Positions 33,481 through 42,551 of a stretch of 64,000 nucleotides of DNA are shown here, piece after piece. Source of the DNA: a virus; IMG/VR virus record IMGVR_UViG_3300031963_000065, positions 20,970 to 84,969 of that record. One strand, written 5' to 3'. The position numbers and the translations under genes are program-made. The number at the start of each line of letters is the position of its first letter. The stretch's first letter is position 1. Under the pieces are notes generated by a model that worked only from the letters and a program-made list of their open reading frames with translations, searched no databases and was not told where the DNA came from.

Positions 33481-33641
33481 GCCCTATATTCCTCTATCTT
33501 GTCCAGGACCTTATTGAGATACTCGTGAGCAAGATACTTGGGATCATGGCAAGGTTTATTCATCCACTCATTATCCAAGTCTCTTTTGATTTTGAGGACC
33601 TCACATTTTATGGTCTCCTTTGTAAGTTGTCCTCTAGGCAT
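33477..33641 (-). CDS. 54-residue conserved cyanophage protein
   Basis: The protein MPRGQLTKETIKCEVLKIKR... is a two-helix protein with KPCHDPKYLAHEYLNKVLDK. It matches my memory of a small protein common in T4-like cyanophages. Its stop codon forms part of the psbA -35 box. The function is unknown. Confidence 0.68.
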   Translation of the reverse strand: MPRGQLTKETIKCEVLKIKRDLDNEWMNKPCHDPKYLAHEYLNKVLDKIEEYRA

Positions 33642-33645
33642 ATAC

Positions 33646-33677
33646 AAAAAAACTCTGCTGCTTATTTAGCAACAGAG
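33646..33677 (-). terminator. Peroxiredoxin terminator with a late box in its loop
   Basis: CTCTG / CAGAG with inner TGCT / AGCA pairing and a T7 tail ends the peroxiredoxin transcript. The loop contains CTAAATA (33663-33669), possibly the late promoter for the 54-residue gene 22 bases on. Confidence 0.65.
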
Positions 33678-33699
33678 TTAAGTATTATTACTTATTCTA

Positions 33700-34227
33700 T
33701 CAAACTGGTGCGGTTTCCCTCACAGTTGTCTTTACATACTCAAGAACGTTTTCTGGTGTCGATACTTCGTATGGATCGGTGTCTGCGTTGTCACGGAAAC
33801 CGTCTTCAAGGAATAGTTTTTCGATGATTCCGTTATCCACAACCGCAGCATAACGCCAAGAACGCTGACCGAAACCAAGGTTAGACTTGTTGACCAGATA
33901 ACCCATGCTTCTGGTGAAATAGGCATTTCCATCGGGGATAAGTTTTACTTTTTCAATATTTTGATCTTGTGCCCAGGCATTCATAACAAAGCCGTCATTA
34001 ACAGCCAAGCAGTAAATAGCGTCGATGCCAAGAGCAGCAAATTCATCGTAGTTTTCCTCGAATCCTGGGAGTTGATAAGCACTACAAGTAGGAGTGAATG
34101 CACCAGGCAGACTGAAAATAACGACTCGCTTGTTATCAAACAGTTCTGAAGTAGTGCGGGTTACAAACTCACCGTTCTCACGGAAAACAAATTGGACTTG
34201 TGGGACTTGAAAATCTTCTTTACGCAT
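33700..34227 (-). CDS. Peroxiredoxin (Prx5/AhpE-like redoxin)
   Basis: The 175-residue enzyme reduces peroxides through the active-site cysteine in SLPGAFTPTCSAYQLPGFEE (P-x-x-x-T-x-x-C). AVNDGFVMNAWAQDQ and LGFGQRSWRYAAVVDNG are Prx5 signatures. GGAGG sits five bases before the chosen ATG, rejecting an eight-residue longer form. It is in one transcript with hli and ferredoxin genes, so it likely protects the photosystem during infection. This gene is less common in cyanophages than hli or psbA. Confidence 0.9.
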   Translation of the reverse strand: MRKEDFQVPQVQFVFRENGEFVTRTTSELFDNKRVVIFSLPGAFTPTCSAYQLPGFEENYDEFAALGIDAIYCLAVNDGFVMNAWAQDQNIEKVKLIPDGNAYFTRSMGYLVNKSNLGFGQRSWRYAAVVDNGIIEKLFLEDGFRDNADTDPYEVSTPENVLEYVKTTVRETAPV

Positions 34228-34240
34228 CTTTACCTCCATC

Positions 34241-34348
34241 TCACCACACACCCGGAATCACTTGACCAGTCAGGGCATAGGACCCCATTGCGGCAACGAT
34301 TCCGATCATTGCGAACCAACCGTTAATGCGTTCTGCTCTTTCGTTCAT
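34241..34348 (-). CDS. hli: Short high-light-inducible protein (Hli)
   Basis: The 35-residue protein MNERAERINGWFAMIGIVAA... has one chlorophyll-binding helix with E-R-x-N-G-x-x-A-M-x-G. Hli proteins bind chlorophyll and carotenoid and quench excess energy. It is among the shortest forms. AGGAG lies seven bases upstream. It sits between ferredoxin and peroxiredoxin. Confidence 0.9.
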   Translation of the reverse strand: MNERAERINGWFAMIGIVAAMGSYALTGQVIPGVW

Positions 34349-34365
34349 TGTTTTACTCCTAAAAA

Positions 34366-34656
34366 TTAAAGGTTTTCTTCTTGCTCGGTAAGAATCACAC
34401 AGTCGCTAGTAGGATAAGCGGTACAGGTGAGAATCCAACCGTCTGCTACTTGATCGTCATCCAGGAATGACTGCTCTTCATTATCTACGGTTCCTTCTAC
34501 GAGTTTACCAGCACAGGCGGAACAAGCGCCAGCACGGCACGATGCAGGAAGGTCAATACCTGCCTCTTCTGCCGCTTCAAGAATATACTGATCGCTCGCA
34601 CACTGAATGGTGGTTTCGGAGCCGTCGGGAGAGCGGAGAGTAACATTGTAAGTCAT
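34366..34656 (-). CDS. petF: Plant-type [2Fe-2S] ferredoxin
   Basis: The 96-residue protein has the cluster motif [11 protein letters not shown] (C-x4-C-x2-C, residues 40-48) and the fourth cysteine in [13 protein letters not shown]. It accepts electrons from photosystem I and can reduce ribonucleotide reductase partners or other enzymes. It is 96 residues against about 97 for host PetF, so it is complete. Confidence 0.95.
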   Translation of the reverse strand: MTYNVTLRSPDGSETTIQCASDQYILEAAEEAGIDLPASCRAGACSACAGKLVEGTVDNEEQSFLDDDQVADGWILTCTAYPTSDCVILTEQEENL

Positions 34657-34668
34657 AGGTAGAAATAC

Positions 34669-34863
34669 TTAGAAAATACCAAAGAACAGTTTACCAGTAG
34701 TTGCGTAAGAAATCAAGCCTGCTACGATACCCATCATTGCCCAGCGACCATTGGTGCGCTCCTTGACCATGTTAGGGGTAATCTGCCCGTAGTTTTCATA
34801 ATACATTACAGGTTCTTTGGCAAACATGTTCTGCTGCCCATACTCATTAGTTGTTACAGTCAT
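34669..34863 (-). CDS. hli: High-light-inducible protein (Hli), longer form
   Basis: The 64-residue protein has an N-terminal extension and the chlorophyll-binding helix KERTNGRWAMMGIVAGLISY. I choose the ATG giving MTVTTNEYGQ because earlier in-frame codons fall near the promoter's transcription start. It is the first gene of the hli-petF-hli-peroxiredoxin transcript. Confidence 0.92.
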   Translation of the reverse strand: MTVTTNEYGQQNMFAKEPVMYYENYGQITPNMVKERTNGRWAMMGIVAGLISYATTGKLFFGIF

Positions 34864-34890
34864 TGTAGTTTTGTGAAGAACTGTTACAAC

Positions 34891-34924
34891 ATTATATAGC
34901 AAAAATAAAGGGGACGCAATCCCC
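34891..34924 (-). promoter_or_regulatory. Composite terminator and sigma-70 promoter before hli
   Basis: GGGGA / TCCCC with a T-rich tail ends the glycan operon. Its loop gives TTGCGT (34914-34919), which lies 17 bp before TATAAT (34891-34896). Confidence 0.7.
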
Positions 34925-34961
34925 CTGTGTTACGGTTTCCCGATATATTGAGTATAAATGC

Positions 34962-35753
34962 TTACTTTCCTTCAAATCCTGGAGGTAATGTTCCAAAATA
35001 AGGATCATAGTCAAATATAACATTCCAATCTGGAATATCAATAGCTTGAGTTTTCCAGAAGTTCCAAAGACCATCATGACTACTTCTATGAAAAATATCT
35101 ACATGAATGTCATGAATATCAGAACCAAGTTCTACCTTGTAAAGGAACAGGGGAATAGCAAAAGTATTTCCAGAATTATAGATTAAGTCATCAGCTACTG
35201 CTCTGGGTTTAACACCTTGATCTAACTTATACTTGTCTTCACGACAATGCAAATCGATAAGTTTCTGGGCATGATGTCTTGTAATCATATAGCAGGCAGT
35301 AGAAAAGTCATTTACGAACCTCCGATGGAGTTTCATATGAACTTGTGCTGGGTTGATAATAGCGAGTTGAATAACATCATAGTCATAAGGAACCTTAGAG
35401 TAAAAGTCCCTCCATTTAAATGGCCAATGCGATGCTGTAGAAATATCACAGTCATCTTCCATCACCAAAGCACATGGTGCATCTGATGTTTCTAGAAAAT
35501 GCTTCATTGCCTTAAGATGAGATGTTACACATCCAACCTCACCAGAAGTCATGTTATCAGGATACCTACCCTTGATAATATCACTCAGGTCATCTTCTCT
35601 ACCATCATATGCTGAGATACGAGTGTAGTCTTCTATCTCCCAGTATTTGAACTGGTCTTCCATATACTTCCACCTATCAGGTTTTCCATCAAGGTTGATA
35701 CAATAAATGGGAGGAAGTCCTTTAAGTTTGAATGCTGCCTTATTCTTGTCCAT
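34962..35753 (-). CDS. Glycosyltransferase family 25 protein
   Basis: The protein has PPIYCINLDGKPDRWKYMED, the GT25 opening, and ALVMEDDCDISTASHWPF with the E-D-D metal site (about residue 95). GT25 enzymes add galactose in lipooligosaccharide or collagen modification. A GTG two codons earlier overlaps the GT4 stop as TAGTG and could be the start instead. It is the last gene of the eleven-gene glycan operon. Confidence 0.82.
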   Translation of the reverse strand: MDKNKAAFKLKGLPPIYCINLDGKPDRWKYMEDQFKYWEIEDYTRISAYDGREDDLSDIIKGRYPDNMTSGEVGCVTSHLKAMKHFLETSDAPCALVMEDDCDISTASHWPFKWRDFYSKVPYDYDVIQLAIINPAQVHMKLHRRFVNDFSTACYMITRHHAQKLIDLHCREDKYKLDQGVKPRAVADDLIYNSGNTFAIPLFLYKVELGSDIHDIHVDIFHRSSHDGLWNFWKTQAIDIPDWNVIFDYDPYFGTLPPGFEGK

Positions 35754-35758
35754 CAACA

Positions 35759-36703
35759 CTATCGTCCAATAATTTCTCTTACAGCAGGAATATAGTATTT
35801 CCCAATAACTGAAGTCCAGTCAAATTCTTTGGAATATTCTATAATATCATTTCTATGAGAAATAGAGTATTCTCTATTCTTTATTATAGCATCTTCAACA
35901 TATTGAATGTCGTTTATCTTTGACTCAGGAATAACTGTAATGAACTCCTTGTTGATATCAAGGTTTGCTTTACCCCACTCACAGACAACCACACCAAGTC
36001 CAGCAGCAAGTGCTTCCATACAAACTAGAGGATGTGCCTCACCATCAGACAGAAGAACCAGGTTTCCATACTCAGTTAGTTCATTAAATAATTTACTCTT
36101 TGTCCACTCACCTAAGTAATTTTTACCTGTATCAAATCGTGGATCTGCATTGTTACCAGCAAACCACAAACTGCTGATAGACTGAAACAAATGCTGCCTC
36201 TTACGATAATCAATCTTTGCTAGGTAGATGCTACGGTCAGGATACTTTGGTTCTTGCACTACTCTAAACTTAGAGGTATCGACACCGTTAGGGGTCACAA
36301 ACAACCTTTCACTAGGAATACCAGACATAACCTTATAAACGTTCTTAATGCCCTCAGAGAGGCAGAAAACGTTTGGTTTAATCTGAGTAAAGGCATTCAG
36401 GATATTGATGTATCCATTGAACATCTCTGGGCGTTCAAGATATCCAAAATGACTAGTAATAGCATTTGGATATTGAATATAAGGAACGATGGGAATGAAC
36501 TCATCGTAATGAACATGAACAAAATCAGGTCTAAAGGTGTTTATCTCATCAATGATCTGCCTACCGTCTTTGGTATTCACAATATGAACTTCATGTCCAA
36601 GTTGCTCTAATGCGTTCTTAGTATCCCATATCAGGATCTCAACAGCACCCCACCCTGTTGGTGGGATAGGCATAATACCAGGTCCTATTAATACAATTCT
36701 CAT
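35759..36703 (-). CDS. Glycosyltransferase family 4 protein
   Basis: This 314-residue GT-B enzyme opens MRIVLIGPGIMPIPPTGWGA, with VTPNGVDTSKFRV at the hinge and SDGEAHPLVCMEALAAGLGV, the E-x7-E donor site, near residue 225. It transfers a sugar with retention of configuration. It overlaps the HtrL-type gene by ATGA. Confidence 0.87.
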   Translation of the reverse strand: MRIVLIGPGIMPIPPTGWGAVEILIWDTKNALEQLGHEVHIVNTKDGRQIIDEINTFRPDFVHVHYDEFIPIVPYIQYPNAITSHFGYLERPEMFNGYINILNAFTQIKPNVFCLSEGIKNVYKVMSGIPSERLFVTPNGVDTSKFRVVQEPKYPDRSIYLAKIDYRKRQHLFQSISSLWFAGNNADPRFDTGKNYLGEWTKSKLFNELTEYGNLVLLSDGEAHPLVCMEALAAGLGVVVCEWGKANLDINKEFITVIPESKINDIQYVEDAIIKNREYSISHRNDIIEYSKEFDWTSVIGKYYIPAVREIIGR

Positions 36704-37506
36704 TGCTTACCAAGTTCAGTGAACAGTTCCATATGCTTACCATTATACCTCTCAAACACAGAAAAGTCATCAGGATATTTCTTAACCAAATATCCAAAGG
36801 CAATTTGTTCGTTATTTACATAACCATTACCTATCATTTCATCAACAAAGATCTCATCCATATACTTAGAAACTTTCTTGATAGATTCTGGACCACCACC
36901 AAACATGGAACCCAGAACGTAAGAGCGATTATCTAACAGATATTCTTTTGGAAGTTCATCGGCACCAGCGAGATCTTTATAATACTCCATATTCATCTGA
37001 ATAAGGAAACTATCACCCATCTCATTCAGAGACTCAATAGCACTAGCACTTGGATAGTCATTGGATAGATCATATCCATCAAAGAAGCGAGAACCACCAG
37101 CATCTAACCAGAAGAAATGCTTACTACCATGTGGGTTTTCTTCAATTGCCTGCTCTAACCACTTGAACTTAGAATACTGAACAATAGAGTAAAGTGAATG
37201 CTTACATTCAATTCTATCTGGATCAGAAATCTTATTAATATATTCCTCAGACTCGATAATAGTATCAATCTTATCTTTCAGATAATAATAAGGAATCTCT
37301 TCTACAGTTTGAACGTTAATAGAAGTTGGTACAGAAAGCCGCCGCTCTTCAATAAACTCTCGAACATCTTCAGTCACAAAAAGAACCATAGGGCACTTGA
37401 GTTTGAGCATAATATCAAACCACTCTAAGTACTCTTCCCAATTTCTACCATCCATACCCTCACGCGCAATATTGAAAAGGGCAGATACAATAGTTACGTC
37501 TTTCAT
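36700..37506 (-). CDS. HtrL/YibB-like protein
   Basis: The 268-residue protein fits the bacterial HtrL/YibB family, thought to be glycosyltransferases of surface polysaccharide loci: TIVSALFNIAREGMDGRNWE, then FDIMLKLKCPMVLFV, HFFWLDAGGSRFF and GSMFGGGPESIKK. The exact activity is unknown. It overlaps genes on both sides by ATGA-type junctions. Confidence 0.7.
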   Translation of the reverse strand: MKDVTIVSALFNIAREGMDGRNWEEYLEWFDIMLKLKCPMVLFVTEDVREFIEERRLSVPTSINVQTVEEIPYYYLKDKIDTIIESEEYINKISDPDRIECKHSLYSIVQYSKFKWLEQAIEENPHGSKHFFWLDAGGSRFFDGYDLSNDYPSASAIESLNEMGDSFLIQMNMEYYKDLAGADELPKEYLLDNRSYVLGSMFGGGPESIKKVSKYMDEIFVDEMIGNGYVNNEQIAFGYLVKKYPDDFSVFERYNGKHMELFTELGKQ

Positions 37507-38465
37507 AGCAAACTCATAATAGATTTAATTCTGTTAACGTATGTATGGTTTTCTTGAACATACATCATAGCATTTTTAATGTACTCATAATCCGTTCTTT
37601 TTTCCATAGAATCATAGAACAGTTGTGCAGTATCTTCTTGAAGAATACAATTACCATCAAGTTCTGCATAAACTTCTGGAGAATTTGTAGTCCCAAGATG
37701 ACCCCAACTAATAGACTTGAATACCCTACAAGGAACATATCCATTACGAAGATGTTCTGGTCCACGAATATCAACACCGATAATTGACTTCTTGGTTCTC
37801 GATATAACCTCATCCTCACTTAGAGGATTTGAAAATGGGTCGTTATGAATAAAATCTATTCCATTCTTCTCACATTCCAAGATAAAAGGTTTGAATGTAC
37901 TGAAGTTTTCACATCTACCATGAGCAGAAATATTTCCACTGAAATAGATTTTATTTTCTCTAGGGTGGATAATATCCTCAAAGTTAAATTCGTGTGGAAG
38001 AATATTAGTTGCCCAAGTCACATAAAACTTATCATAGTCTTCAATCCAGTACTGATGATAGTTGTTTAAAACTTGAACTCGATGATTTTTCTTTGGTTGA
38101 AGATAGCAACAAGGTCCAACTTTTTCAACTTTAGTTTTATCTAAAGTATAATCATAGTTGTGATCTTTGTGCCACAAATGATTATAGCGAACGTCAATAA
38201 ACTTCTTCACTCCAGCATTGATATACTTTGATGGATCTGGACAGACATGAACAAAGTAGGTACTGGTTTTGTTTAGCGGAATATTTTTATCAGCAAATCC
38301 TTCCGTCCAAAATACACAGTCATCCCAATTAAAGTTATCGGGATATTCACCATCATGGAACCAATATGTTTCATATCCCATATAAGTAAATGCTTTATAA
38401 AAAGCAGCATGGATATATGAATGTGTATGAGAATGGAGCGGATATCCCCAAATAATAATTTTCAT
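37503..38465 (-). CDS. Putative glycosyltransferase, GT-B-like
   Basis: The 320-residue protein MKIIIWGYPLHSHTHSYIHA... has a C-terminal half with NKIYFSGNISAHGRCENF and RNGYVPCRVFKSISWGHLGT, a segment like the nucleotide-binding site of fucosyltransferase-like GT-B enzymes. The family is uncertain. Operon location supports a glycan function. Confidence 0.55.
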   Translation of the reverse strand: MKIIIWGYPLHSHTHSYIHAAFYKAFTYMGYETYWFHDGEYPDNFNWDDCVFWTEGFADKNIPLNKTSTYFVHVCPDPSKYINAGVKKFIDVRYNHLWHKDHNYDYTLDKTKVEKVGPCCYLQPKKNHRVQVLNNYHQYWIEDYDKFYVTWATNILPHEFNFEDIIHPRENKIYFSGNISAHGRCENFSTFKPFILECEKNGIDFIHNDPFSNPLSEDEVISRTKKSIIGVDIRGPEHLRNGYVPCRVFKSISWGHLGTTNSPEVYAELDGNCILQEDTAQLFYDSMEKRTDYEYIKNAMMYVQENHTYVNRIKSIMSLL

Positions 38466-38477
38466 TCTTGTTTAATT

Positions 38478-39227
38478 TTAAAATCTAGGTACTGATAAAG
38501 CAATAGGGTGTCTCTCAATATTCACCATCATTTGATCTAAGAGTTGAACATGAAGTGTTTCATTATCCCATGCGCCATCACGATGATGCTTAGTCAAATC
38601 AAAAACTCTTTGGAAGACGGGAAAAACTCCCATACACACATCCATTATATCAGATCCACCGAAACAAATCCAGTCATTAATATGTGGTGGTTGCTGCATT
38701 AAGGATGTGCAGTTGAGAGAACTTTGGTTATAGGTAGACAAATTTATTTTTGTATGGACATTTACATCTGTTCTTATTTTAAATACCCAATCATACTTAA
38801 ATCTATTTTTATATTCATGCTTTAGTTTGAGTCTATTAACTTCACTCATACTATAAAAGTTAGACAAAGTATTTTTAATTTGCCTTTCCTTATAGTTTGG
38901 TTCATTTAATGATCCTTTCCAATATCTGTTTTGAGATATTTCAAAGTCTTCTTCCATATATGGATCATAAAAATCACAACTCTCTTCAACTATCATTTTA
39001 ACAGGGTTGTATATTCTTTTAAAATCATCAATCGCGGTTTCAGAAATTCTCTGGTCTTTCCATCCACCAGATCCACCATACTTATATGGTTTTGTTAAAA
39101 GATTTTCATCAAACCACAGATGCCCAAAAACATCAACAGAATAATTCCCAAATACATTTTCCAGGATACTAGGAGAACACTCATTTACAAAACGAGGTTG
39201 CCCAGAAAAGCAAACCGCAACTTTCAT
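38478..39227 (-). CDS. Glycosyltransferase-like protein, paralogue 1
   Basis: The 249-residue protein opens MKVAVCFSGQPRFVNECSPS and contains YDWVFKIRTDVNVH with a D-x-x metal-like site near residue 150. It shares opening (V-A-V-C-x-S-G) and the R-x-D motif with the next gene. These features suggest a GT-A-like nucleotide sugar transferase. The substrate is unknown. Confidence 0.58.
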   Translation of the reverse strand: MKVAVCFSGQPRFVNECSPSILENVFGNYSVDVFGHLWFDENLLTKPYKYGGSGGWKDQRISETAIDDFKRIYNPVKMIVEESCDFYDPYMEEDFEISQNRYWKGSLNEPNYKERQIKNTLSNFYSMSEVNRLKLKHEYKNRFKYDWVFKIRTDVNVHTKINLSTYNQSSLNCTSLMQQPPHINDWICFGGSDIMDVCMGVFPVFQRVFDLTKHHRDGAWDNETLHVQLLDQMMVNIERHPIALSVPRF

Positions 39228-40030
39228 CGTATAAACTTTGGATAAGTTTCTCTATCTATACTATCTCTCGTAATGAGATAACTGGTTGATAATTTATTGA
39301 TATAAAAATTATTGACTTCAAAGTGCTTACCCAATACTATCTCTTGAATGAAGTCAACTCCATAGATAAAGTAATAGGTGGATAAGAATAAGAAGCATTC
39401 TCCATACAAATCAAGGAGTTTTGATGATGAACAAGCAAAGTGATCATTAACAGTTAAATTAGTTCCTTTATGATATGGTGCATCGAATATATTCATATAG
39501 GACATATTCAATGAGTTCAAATCTATTTGTTCGTTCAGATAAACATCAGGTCGTATTCGAATAACACAGTCATATTCAAATCCGTTGTTCTGTTCATATA
39601 TCTTCTTCAGGTCAATCGCTTTATAAAAGGAGTAGAACTGAGATAAAAAGTTATAAGGAAAACTACTATAATATCCAAACTTTACAACTTCAAGATCTTT
39701 GTTAAAGTCAAAATTATTTTCCTTAGATGGTTTCTCAAAAAATTTTTTATCTTCTCCAGAAGACTTAAGATCATTTAGATACTGCTCTGGAGTTGTGTTG
39801 CAGTTTATAAATCCATAAGGATTTTTTTCAAATGCTTTCTGCTCTTCAACCAAGATTAACTTGGGACATATTGTGCTTTTTGAATAAAAGATTTCTTCAG
39901 AATATTCTGGAACGTTCCATGTATGAATGAAAAAGTCAACGTCATGACCCTTTAGCATTTGCTGTGATATGTTTGGGAATGTTTTTTGTATATTCCTCAG
40001 AAACCCACTATAACAAACTGCTACTCTCAT
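39224..40030 (-). CDS. Glycosyltransferase-like protein, paralogue 2
   Basis: The 268-residue protein opens MRVAVCYSGFLRNIQKTFPN and contains YDCVIRIRPDVYLNEQIDLN near residue 160, parallel to KIRTDVNVH in the preceding paralogue. The two genes overlap by ATGA and probably arose by tandem duplication followed by strong divergence. Confidence 0.58.
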   Translation of the reverse strand: MRVAVCYSGFLRNIQKTFPNISQQMLKGHDVDFFIHTWNVPEYSEEIFYSKSTICPKLILVEEQKAFEKNPYGFINCNTTPEQYLNDLKSSGEDKKFFEKPSKENNFDFNKDLEVVKFGYYSSFPYNFLSQFYSFYKAIDLKKIYEQNNGFEYDCVIRIRPDVYLNEQIDLNSLNMSYMNIFDAPYHKGTNLTVNDHFACSSSKLLDLYGECFLFLSTYYFIYGVDFIQEIVLGKHFEVNNFYINKLSTSYLITRDSIDRETYPKFIR

Positions 40031-40483
40031 TTACCCCATTCTCCCAACATAGTCACTGCATATTCCATAACAGTCATACTCACTAGCAGAAAATTTGAAC
40101 GTTTCTGTATTTTCTGGTAAAACTACAATAGAGTTAGAACTGTGTGGTTGTCCAGGATAACTCCAGATATACCCCTTACTGGTAAGAGTATGATCATCTG
40201 TATCATGCCAGAAATAGTTGAAATCAGTATCACACTTTGAAAGAAATTCAAGAGAAGCAAAGTCTTTGCAATGTATCCAAAGATTATTTTTTCTTTCTAC
40301 CAACCATTCCATGAAGACATGGTACTGAGATTCGTCATGTCCAAGATAAAAATCATTAGATTCACATCTAAGATCAATCTCAACATCGTAACCAAGATTT
40401 ATAGCAGTATCAATATAATCTAGACTATTTTCTACTGAAGGATCTGGTCCATTCACATTTCCTCTATGTGCTATCAGTCTCAT
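40031..40483 (-). CDS. Glycerophosphodiester phosphodiesterase-like protein
   Basis: This 150-residue protein has IAHRGNVNGPDPSVENSLDY, then GYDVEIDLRCESNDFYLGHD, matching the HRG, E-N and E-x-D...H-D metal-binding and catalytic motifs of GDPD proteins. It is much shorter than usual GDPD enzymes (about 240), missing the last strands, so activity is uncertain. It may process a glycerol-phosphate glycan part. Confidence 0.7.
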   Translation of the reverse strand: MRLIAHRGNVNGPDPSVENSLDYIDTAINLGYDVEIDLRCESNDFYLGHDESQYHVFMEWLVERKNNLWIHCKDFASLEFLSKCDTDFNYFWHDTDDHTLTSKGYIWSYPGQPHSSNSIVVLPENTETFKFSASEYDCYGICSDYVGRMG

Positions 40484-41850
40484 GGATTGTAATGCTCCAA
40501 GAAGTAGTTAAGGTCTTCTGGAGTTCCAATACCCCACATCCTTTCAATCTCCTTAACTCTCACCTTCTTATTATCAAGAATAGCCTCATTAAATGCTGGG
40601 CAGATATAAAACTCATTATTAGTTCTAATATCTTTCTCAATCATCTGCTCTGCGTACTTAACATAATCAGAACCTTTCTTCCAGAAGTAGACGCCAACAG
40701 TAGCATCATTACTGATAGGTTTCTTCTCAGCAACTTCAGATACGAAACCATCTTCACCAACTTTTGCATAAGACCACTTTGGATGAGTTGCCTTAAAGGT
40801 TAGAATTCCAGCATCAATACCATCTGCATTAAATGCATACAAACATTCATTACTGTTCCACTCCATGAATTGGTCGGAGTTTGCTAGTAGCAGCGGATGG
40901 TCGTTATCAATATATTCTTTTGCTAAAAGTGTCGTGCAAGCAGAACCTTCTGTAAGACCATCTACCTGAACAATGTTACATCCAGGTACAATCAGCGTCA
41001 GTAGATACTGTAGACTATACTTCTCATAGTGCTCTTTACGAACAACGAAAGTATAGTTTGCATCAATATTCAAGTTTTCAATAACAACCTGAATCATTGG
41101 TTTCCCATTGACCTCAATCAAAGGTTTGGGGAATGTATATCCAGCAGAAGAGAATCTATTGCCTGCACCAGCCATGGGAATAAGAACATTCATTTTTTCA
41201 GACTTCCAAGGAATATGTGATACTTTTTGAGATGAGAATATTTTAAATACTTTATCAATTTTACTCTGGTTAAGGTCATACCTATTTTCAATAGGTACAA
41301 GGTGTGAACCACTATCTAAAGCACCTTGTCTACCAATATGACTATCTTCGAAGATTACTGTATCCTTAGGAAGGGCATTACATGCAGTCATACACTTCCA
41401 GTACATTTCTGGAAATGGTTTGTTCTTGACTACATCTTCATTACTCACATAGTAATCAATGAACTCTAGAAGTCCAAGTTTAAGGAGAACTAGTTTAACA
41501 GTATTGCGAATACTATTACTAGCAACAGCAACTTGATAGTCTTTACTTTTGAGTTGTTGGAAGTAGTGCATCAACTCATAATCATGCTCAAGATGTGAGA
41601 AGATTTCAAGAGTTGCTTTTTGCTTATCTTCCCAAACCTGCTGATGCTTTTCTACAGGAAGATCTTTACTTTCAGTCAACATCGCCAACTTTCTAGAAGT
41701 TGGAAGTCCATCATAGGAACTTAGATGCTCATCTTTACTTATTTTATATTTTGGATCTACTTTTTCGAGAGCACAATTAAGTGCTTCGTAATGCATATCT
41801 CTACTATCAATCAATACACCATCAAGATCAAAAATTACAAGTTTATTCAT
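40480..41850 (-). CDS. HAD phosphatase fused to sugar-phosphate nucleotidyltransferase
   Basis: Residues 1-220 are a HAD hydrolase (VIFDLDGVLIDSRDMHYEAL with the D-x-D nucleophile; VAVASNSIRNTV; TVIFEDSHIGRQGALDSG). Residues 228-456 are a nucleotidyltransferase (NVLIPMAGAGNRFSSAGYTF then PKPLIEVNGKPMI; LLANSDQFMEW). Together they could trim a sugar bisphosphate and activate the product to an NDP-sugar for the operon's transferases. The order is phosphatase then transferase. Confidence 0.85.
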   Translation of the reverse strand: MNKLVIFDLDGVLIDSRDMHYEALNCALEKVDPKYKISKDEHLSSYDGLPTSRKLAMLTESKDLPVEKHQQVWEDKQKATLEIFSHLEHDYELMHYFQQLKSKDYQVAVASNSIRNTVKLVLLKLGLLEFIDYYVSNEDVVKNKPFPEMYWKCMTACNALPKDTVIFEDSHIGRQGALDSGSHLVPIENRYDLNQSKIDKVFKIFSSQKVSHIPWKSEKMNVLIPMAGAGNRFSSAGYTFPKPLIEVNGKPMIQVVIENLNIDANYTFVVRKEHYEKYSLQYLLTLIVPGCNIVQVDGLTEGSACTTLLAKEYIDNDHPLLLANSDQFMEWNSNECLYAFNADGIDAGILTFKATHPKWSYAKVGEDGFVSEVAEKKPISNDATVGVYFWKKGSDYVKYAEQMIEKDIRTNNEFYICPAFNEAILDNKKVRVKEIERMWGIGTPEDLNYFLEHYNP

Positions 41851-42545
41851 GGCTTAACAACATATGCAGATGGGGCAAAAAAGTTTAATGAATTAATTTT
41901 AACATCATGATCGGAGAAAAACTTATCAACTCCTTTCGACTCAGACCAGTTATGATAAGCGTATTCATCAAAGACTACTATTCCACCACTACTTACTCTA
42001 TCCCATAAAGAAACTAAAGTATTGTATGTTGGTACTTCCAAATCCAAATCAAGGTATAGCAATGAAATTTTTGCACCTGGTCTATTCTCTACATATTCTA
42101 CTACAGTTTTAGAAATATCACCAGGTATTAACTCATATTCATGATCCTGAAAACCAGAAGAACGAATACTGAGATCTAGTTTTTGTTTAAAGTCTGAGTC
42201 ATGCTCAAAATTTCTACCATCAAACAAAGTCTTCATGGCAGTTTGATCTTGATTCTTTAGAGTAGATGTAAGTTCATCAGAATTAAAAAAGTCAAATCCA
42301 ATTACCTTTTTATAAGTATTTGGACAAAAATATCTTTTCAATTTAAGAAAAGTAAAAAGACCAGTTCCTTTAAAAACACCACACTCTACAATATCTCCAG
42401 GAACATCCTTGACTTTTTCAAATAATTGTGTTCTAGCTAAAAGTTTTCCAAACACTTTCAAGTCAGAACTAATCATGAAAGTATTAAAACTATCATAAAA
42501 GTTTTGGTCAAGTGCAGTAACAAGTTCTAAATCTTTAAGGTTCAT
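41847..42545 (-). CDS. TylF/MycF-type O-methyltransferase
   Basis: In this 232-residue protein VPGDIVECGVFKGTGLFTFL is the S-adenosylmethionine site, ISLLYLDLDLEVPTYNTLVS has the metal-binding aspartates, and GGIVVFDEYAYHNWSESKGV is typical of macrocin O-methyltransferases. It likely methylates a sugar hydroxyl of the glycan. It overlaps the next gene by ATGA. Confidence 0.83.
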   Translation of the reverse strand: MNLKDLELVTALDQNFYDSFNTFMISSDLKVFGKLLARTQLFEKVKDVPGDIVECGVFKGTGLFTFLKLKRYFCPNTYKKVIGFDFFNSDELTSTLKNQDQTAMKTLFDGRNFEHDSDFKQKLDLSIRSSGFQDHEYELIPGDISKTVVEYVENRPGAKISLLYLDLDLEVPTYNTLVSLWDRVSSGGIVVFDEYAYHNWSESKGVDKFFSDHDVKINSLNFFAPSAYVVKP

Positions 42546-42551
42546 TTTATA

